Shown: positions 6,291-9,934 of the stretch, piece by piece
Layout of the letters: every line of letters starts with the position of its first letter
How positions within the stretch are numbered: position 1 is the first letter of the stretch
NCBI GenBank assembly: GCA_031282385.1
Contig: JAITDV010000149.1
Coordinates: forward strand, 1 to 9,934
Length of the DNA stretch: 9,934 bases
Origin: Planctomycetaceae bacterium
GTDB taxonomy: Bacteria; Planctomycetota; Planctomycetia; Pirellulales; Thermoguttaceae
Direction of reading: 5' to 3'
The notes under the pieces: model-generated
What the model saw: the letters and a program-made list of their open reading frames with translations, nothing else
Databases searched by the model: none
What the model was told of the DNA's origin: nothing
Made by a program: the position numbers and the translations under genes

Positions 6291-8264
6291 TTAATCCGGC
6301 GTATCCAAGTATGGGTCTTGTCCCATTGAGTGTTGCATTTTTTTTCGTTCTTTTTCGTAGTATAGCATTGTTTTTCTGTTACGAAAACTATTTTTCTCAA
6401 CTTTGCGTTGTGCTTTTTGGAACACCGTCAAATATTTTTGTCCGAATTTTTTGTGAGGATATTTCAAGCCGTAATTTTTATATTTTCGAGCAACTTTAGG
6501 TCCGTACGCTTTTTCAATCAAATGATCTTCAAGAGACAAATATTGTCTGTACGTTCCTGGATCGCCTTGTCTTCCGCAACGTCCGATTAATTGTCGATCA
6601 ATTCTTGCCGATTCGTGCATTTCTGTACAAATAACATGCAAACCGCCCAACTCGACGATTTTATCAGTAATTTTTATATCTGTCCCGCGTCCAGCCATAT
6701 TTGTTGAGACGGTAACTTTTCCTTCTTCTCCTGCTTTTGCCACAATTTCCGCCTCCGCCTCAATATGATACGCATTCAAAATCTGATGCTCTATACCCGC
6801 CGCTTCCAACGCCTGCGAAAGAATCAACGACTTGTCAATTGTCCGCGTTCCGATTAATATCGGACGACCAATCGCGTGAATCTCAATAATCTCTCGAACA
6901 ATACCTTGCCATTTAGCGGGTTCTGTTGCGTAAATACGAGTCGGCAACTTAACTCGTTTAGGCGGTCGATTGGTCGGCACCGGAATCACCTTACAACGAT
7001 AAATTTTAGCAAGTTCATTTTTCGACGCTGCGGCTGTACCGGTCATGCCGGCAAGGTTATCAAACCGTAAAAAATAATCTTGCACTGTAACACGCGCAGC
7101 TTGACCCGTCGCAATAGTTACTTCAACATTTTCACGCGCTTCAATTGCTTGATGAATACCATCCCGCCACTTGCGACCTTCACCCAAACGTCCGGTAAAT
7201 TCATCAACAATAACTATTTCACCATCACGAATAACATAATGTTCATCACGGCGATATTCACGTTCAACCTTAATTGCACGTTGAATAAACTCATAGATAT
7301 TGAACAAACCTATGCTGTCCATCGCGTCAGGTTTTTTCAGCGATCTTACTTTTGCACGTCCTTTGGCAGTCAACGTAATTGTCTTTTTCTCATGATCAAA
7401 TTTATAATCAACTTCATCCATAAATTCACGTGCGTGTTTGGCACTCCATTTATAACATTCTACATCGCGTTTTTCTTCTTCTGTCGGCAAGGCACTAATT
7501 ACTAACGGCGTACTTGCTTCATCAATCAAAATACTATCAGCTTCGTCAACCAACGCAAAAAACGGGGCACGTTGAACAGGTTCATCGTTCTTATCTTTAT
7601 TCTGCAATTTATCGTTCAACATTGCACCAATAAAATCCCTTTCACCGTCTTTGATTTTTCGTAACAAAAGTCTGTCCCGCAAAAAATCAAATCCAAATTC
7701 TTTGGCAGTACCGTAAGTAATATCGCAATTATATGCAATTCTTCTTTGGTCGGGTTGCATTTCGGTTTGAATTACGCCAACATTGAGACCAAGAATATTG
7801 TAAATCGGTTTCATCAATTCGGCATCACGATTGGCAAGATAATCATTGACAGTAGCAAGCAACGCACCTTTACCGGTAAGAGCATTTAAATATAGAGGCA
7901 ATGTAGCAGTGAGAGTTTTTCCTTCGCCGGTTTGCATTTCTACAATTGAACGTTTGAACATTGCAATTCCGCCAAGTATTTGTACATCAAAATGCCGCAT
8001 ATTTATGGCTCGCCGTGCAGCTTCTCGAACAAGCGAATAAGCTTCAGGCAAAACACTCCACGCAGTTTCGCCGCTGCGAATACGGTAACGTAAAGACAAA
8101 CTTTCCTTGCGAAGTTCGTGATCGGACAATTTCATTTGTCGCTTTTCAAGCCGATTGATACGATCAAGAATAATTGACCAACGCGCAAGACATCCAGAAA
8201 CCGTAAACGGAATAAAAGAATTAATCAATTTACTAATGCCCGAAGGTATTTTATGAGAAACCAT
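6291..8264 (-). CDS. secA: Short SecA paralogue (preprotein translocase ATPase without the C-terminal third)
   Basis: A 657-residue SecA-type DEAD motor, which in the family uses ATP to push preproteins through SecYEG. Motifs are intact: Walker A QTGEGKT (111-117), TVNDYLANRDAE, TYGTAKEFGFDFLRD, Walker B DEAD-like VDEADSILIDEASTPLVIS (239-257), a preprotein cross-linking region (~258-345), VIVDEFTGRLGEGRKW, LAGMTGTA (404-411), TNMAGRGTDI (521-530) and the arginine-finger motif RIDRQLIGRCGRQGDPGTYR (554-573). The protein stops soon after the start of the helical scaffold (KAQRKVEKNSFRNRKTMLYY), so most of the helical scaffold, the helical wing and the zinc-binding tail are absent. Housekeeping SecA is 800-1000 residues or more. 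The sharp C-terminus (MGQDPYLDTPD) has no sign of a frameshift. It resembles the second, short SecA I recall from planctomycete genomes, so it is probably a lineage paralogue beside a full SecA elsewhere. There is no clear Shine-Dalgarno at the ATG. Confidence 0.87.
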   Translation of the reverse strand: MVSHKIPSGISKLINSFIPFTVSGCLARWSIILDRINRLEKRQMKLSDHELRKESLSLRYRIRSGETAWSVLPEAYSLVREAARRAINMRHFDVQILGGIAMFKRSIVEMQTGEGKTLTATLPLYLNALTGKGALLATVNDYLANRDAELMKPIYNILGLNVGVIQTEMQPDQRRIAYNCDITYGTAKEFGFDFLRDRLLLRKIKDGERDFIGAMLNDKLQNKDKNDEPVQRAPFFALVDEADSILIDEASTPLVISALPTEEEKRDVECYKWSAKHAREFMDEVDYKFDHEKKTITLTAKGRAKVRSLKKPDAMDSIGLFNIYEFIQRAIKVEREYRRDEHYVIRDGEIVIVDEFTGRLGEGRKWRDGIHQAIEARENVEVTIATGQAARVTVQDYFLRFDNLAGMTGTAAASKNELAKIYRCKVIPVPTNRPPKRVKLPTRIYATEPAKWQGIVREIIEIHAIGRPILIGTRTIDKSLILSQALEAAGIEHQILNAYHIEAEAEIVAKAGEEGKVTVSTNMAGRGTDIKITDKIVELGGLHVICTEMHESARIDRQLIGRCGRQGDPGTYRQYLSLEDHLIEKAYGPKVARKYKNYGLKYPHKKFGQKYLTVFQKAQRKVEKNSFRNRKTMLYYEKERKKMQHSMGQDPYLDTPD

Positions 8265-8342
8265 ACGGCGAAATTATCTATTAAACGTTCTTACTTGAAT
8301 TTTGGATAACTTGTACAAATTTATTTATCAAAAAGTTACCTT

Positions 8343-8397
8343 TATACTGTTCATACTTTAAATTTCTTTTACCGCCACCTGCAAAAAAAGAAAAGCG
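8343..8397 (-). repeat. Family 2 repeat, degraded copy D, upstream of secA
   Basis: On the minus strand GCAGGTGGCGGTAAAAGAAA followed by TTTAAAGTATGAACAGTATA matches the 3' half of the other copies (GCAGGTAGCGGCAAAGGAAA, TTTAAAGTGTGAACAGTTTA in copy B). The hairpin part is replaced by a T-rich tract, so the stem is lost. It ends about 80 bp before the secA start codon. Confidence 0.6.
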
Positions 8398-8498
8398 AAT
8401 TTTCAATTACGATGAGTATATTTTCATGAATTGATTCAAACTAGCACATAGATCATTTGCAATTTGTGTTAATTTGCGGTTAAAATTAGTTTTTAGGT

Positions 8499-8767
8499 AA
8501 TATTTCAGTGGATTTAGTTTTGAGTTAGTTGAACAATAAATCTATTTTTAACCGCGCTAGCGGCAGCATTGTCAGTCCAGTGTAGTGAATAATGCCGCCT
8601 TGCAGAACTTAGGAATGCGGAGGCAATCTACCAGCGGTTACGCTGCACTTCACCTCCGGTTATTCATGATGTTGTCCACACGGGACTTGCAATGAAAAAT
8701 CGATCTGATAATACTTACATTACTCATTGACCTTGCCTTAAAAAAACGAAAATTCCACTGAAATATT
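8499..8767. other. Non-coding structured block bounded by a 14-bp inverted repeat
   Basis: A perfect inverted repeat AATATTTCAGTGGA (8499-8512) / TCCACTGAAATATT (8754-8767) encloses a relatively GC-rich, ORF-free stretch in AT-rich surroundings. Inside are a stem GCGGCA/TGCCGC (8560-8565/8593-8598), then a nested pair: GAAT + CGGAGG (8613-8623) with CCTCCG + ATTC (8653-8665), enclosing CAGCG-GTTA-CGCTG (8632-8645). A competing pairing TAACCGC/GCGGTTA (8549-8555/8634-8640) is possible. It lies in the 698-bp gap between the murB and secA genes. It could be a structured RNA or a small mobile element with short inverted ends. I recognise no known RNA family. Strand is undetermined. Confidence 0.55.
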
Positions 8768-8790
8768 CGTTGTTAGAAGTTGCCCATAAT

Positions 8791-8931
8791 AGACCTTTTC
8801 TCTAACCTAAAAATACATCAACGCAACAAAAAAACTACAACAAAAAACCGCCTTTAACTCCTCCGAGACCACCCCTAACCCCTCCTTCGGAGGGGTCAGG
8901 GGTGGTCACCTACAGGTTAGCGAAAAGGTCT
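8791..8931. repeat. Family 1 palindromic repeat (MITE-like), copy 2
   Basis: 141 bp, same orientation as copy 1. The terminal inverted repeats match those of copy 1. The central stem has 19-base arms (8867-8885 and 8889-8907) with a single mismatch, closed by a C(TTCG)G tip, the extra-stable tetraloop type. TA flanks both ends (8790-8791 and 8931-8932), as expected for a TA target duplication of an IS630/Tc1-mariner-type element (inference). It starts 31 bp beyond the murB stop codon. On the minus strand the hairpin is followed by GGCGGTTTTTTG, so it may terminate murB transcription. Confidence 0.8.
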
Positions 8932-8962
8932 AATATTCAACGTAACAAAAATAAACGGTTGT

Positions 8963-9871
8963 TTACCAGATTCTTAAAGATGGTTCCAATTCTATGTCTG
9001 TTTTTTCCAAAATACGGTCTTGGACTAATTGAATCAAACGTTTTATATCGTCAACAATACTTCGTCCCGTATTTTTGTTATCGTTGTTATTTTGTTCTAT
9101 GACAATGAAATTAGAATTTTGTTCGCTAATCATTGCGTTACCGATTCGCGTACCTTTGAGATTTACTTGTTCAATCAAATCACTCGCAGAAGTTCCGGTT
9201 TTTGTGCTATTGAACGCCATTACAGTGCGTAATTCGCTGAAGGGTTGCTGTGATTTCCGCACGATCCAACATTTCTGCATCCGCTTCGATAACTCCGACA
9301 CATCTCCCAACTCCAATCGAAACGTTGCCTCAAGAATAACTCCCGTGTCAAGACTGCTTGACCTGTATCCGAAAGTAATTTCTCCCTTTGATAACGTAGA
9401 AATCGTACCATCAAGATTCGCAACTCGTACACTCTCTACCCATTGTCCGATATTATCATTGCTCGTACCGGCGTTGTCGCAAAGCACTCCGCCAACTGTT
9501 CCCGGTATTCCAATCAATCCCTCAATTCCACCAAACCCGTCAGTAACCGCTTGCGTAATAAGCTGTACCAACTTAACACCGGCTCCAGCAGTTATAAATG
9601 GTTCGCCGAATACGCCTGAATTAATCCCGCAAAACGCAGGTTTGTTAAGCGAAATAACTATACCCGCAATCCCATTGTCCGGCACAATAACATTCGATCC
9701 CGTACCAATCACACGTACCGGCACATTTTTATTACAACAAAACTCCAGCAACGATAATAATTGCGACTCCGATTCCGGTTCGGCAAAATACTCTACCGTA
9801 CCGCCAACACCTAAACGCGTATAATCTGCCAAACATACATTTGACCGAATAAATGATCGAAATTCTTCCAT
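8963..9871 (-). CDS. murB: MurB-like UDP-N-acetylenolpyruvoylglucosamine reductase, catalytic residues apparently replaced
   Basis: A 302-residue cytosolic FAD protein of the MurB family, which reduces UDP-GlcNAc-enolpyruvate to UDP-MurNAc in peptidoglycan synthesis. FAD-binding motifs are well kept: LADYTRLGVGG (14-24), VIGTGSNVIVPDNGIAGIVI (54-73), GLIGIPGTVGGVLCDNAG (118-135). The substrate motif FGYR (167-170, with the Arg equivalent to E. coli R159), LKGTRIGNAMISE and NFIV (254-257) are also present. Two expected catalytic sites are not. The usual G-S/C-x-F-K-N-P segment reads T216-V-M-A-F-N-S-T-K-T here, and the C-terminal L-E-P-E-V-R motif (E. coli E325) reads LEPSLRIW with Ser298. There is no sign of a frameshift. 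It may be a divergent or inactive paralogue, or an enzyme using other residues (S222 is nearby). The start is supported by GGAG eight bases upstream. Family 1 repeats lie on both sides. Confidence 0.88.
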   Translation of the reverse strand: MEEFRSFIRSNVCLADYTRLGVGGTVEYFAEPESESQLLSLLEFCCNKNVPVRVIGTGSNVIVPDNGIAGIVISLNKPAFCGINSGVFGEPFITAGAGVKLVQLITQAVTDGFGGIEGLIGIPGTVGGVLCDNAGTSNDNIGQWVESVRVANLDGTISTLSKGEITFGYRSSSLDTGVILEATFRLELGDVSELSKRMQKCWIVRKSQQPFSELRTVMAFNSTKTGTSASDLIEQVNLKGTRIGNAMISEQNSNFIVIEQNNNDNKNTGRSIVDDIKRLIQLVQDRILEKTDIELEPSLRIW

Positions 9872-9879
9872 CGCATAAT

Positions 9880-9883
9880 CTCC
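9880..9883 (-). promoter_or_regulatory. Shine-Dalgarno of the MurB-like gene
   Basis: GGAG on the minus strand with an 8-base spacer to the ATG at 9871. It lies immediately next to the family 1 repeat that begins at 9892, so the promoter must be in or beyond that repeat. Confidence 0.65.
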
Positions 9884-9891
9884 AATTCAGT

Positions 9892-9934
9892 AAACCTTTT
9901 CTCTAACCTAAAAATACGTCAACGCAACAAAAAA
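9892..9934. repeat. Family 1 palindromic repeat, copy 3 (cut by the window end)
   Basis: AAACCTTTTCTCTAACCTAA and the following AATACGTCAACGCAACAAAA match the first ~43 bases of copies 1 and 2 with two substitutions. It has the same orientation and a TA at its left edge (9891-9892). The central hairpin and right end lie beyond the window. It starts 20 bp upstream of the murB start codon. Confidence 0.75.

Noticed and set aside
8499..8767. Structured block considered as tRNA, SRP RNA, RNase P RNA or 6S RNA
   Set aside because: I see no T-loop GGTTCGA-type motif, no SRP GGAAGGAAGC motif, no RNase P GAGGAAAGTCC core and no single long 6S-type hairpin on either strand.
9075..9824. 249-codon open frame on the plus strand
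   Set aside because: It lies wholly antisense to the MurB-like gene, has no recognisable domain or ribosome-binding site, and its Pro/Ser/Thr-rich composition is what the complement of this gene would give.
8963..9871. Frameshift as an explanation for the altered MurB active site
   Set aside because: The frame is open throughout, and recognisable family motifs (LKGTRIGNAMISE, NFIV) follow directly in the same frame, so the substitutions are not produced by a local indel pair that I can see.
5120..9934. Repeats considered as a CRISPR array
   Set aside because: Copies are ~142 bp, kilobases apart, with genes between them; no short regularly spaced repeats or spacers are present.

Overview
The window reads as a chromosomal segment of an AT-rich member of the Planctomycetota. 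The strongest evidence is a DUF1559 protein, a family hugely expanded in that phylum, with a type IV pilin-like N-terminus (GF|TLVELLVVIAIIGVLIA) and the C-terminal GGANVAMADASVHFLS signature. It is followed by a small lipoprotein of the kind often found beside DUF1559 genes. A short SecA paralogue without the usual C-terminal third, and a GH127/DUF1680 glycosidase with a discoidin-like domain, fit the same assignment. Species and habitat cannot be read from the sequence.

All six protein genes lie on the minus strand. In transcription order (right to left) they are: a MurB-like FAD protein (8963-9871); a SecA-like ATPase (6291-8264); dCTP deaminase (5530-6054); the DUF1559 pilin-like protein (3747-5012, probably really starting at 5029); a transthyretin/carboxypeptidase-regulatory-like lipoprotein (2936-3412); and a secreted GH127-type glycosidase (146-2587). 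Gaps between them are 230-700 bp, so this is not a tight operon. Only the DUF1559/lipoprotein pair looks functionally linked. Start signals are mixed: DUF1559, the lipoprotein and murB have clear Shine-Dalgarno sequences, while GH127, secA and dcd do not.

The intergenic DNA holds three kinds of structure. Family 1 is a ~142-bp palindromic repeat (5120-5262, 8791-8931 and a cut-off copy from 9892) with 18-bp terminal inverted repeats and a strong central hairpin, MITE-like and probably TA-targeting. Family 2 is a 93-bp repeat (2697-2789, 5420-5512, 6079-6171, and a degraded copy from 8343) carrying a small GATA-loop hairpin whose stem shows compensatory changes between copies. The third is a single 269-bp non-coding block (8499-8767) bounded by a perfect 14-bp inverted repeat and containing nested hairpins.

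Three things deserve most attention. First, a 14-G homopolymer in the leader of the DUF1559 gene puts the well-placed start and the prepilin core in different frames. A tract of 12 or 15 G would join them, which suggests a contingency (on/off) switch or an assembly error. Second, the MurB-like protein keeps its FAD-binding motifs but appears to lack both the catalytic Ser/Cys and the C-terminal catalytic Glu. Third, there is the structured non-coding block together with the covarying repeat hairpin.
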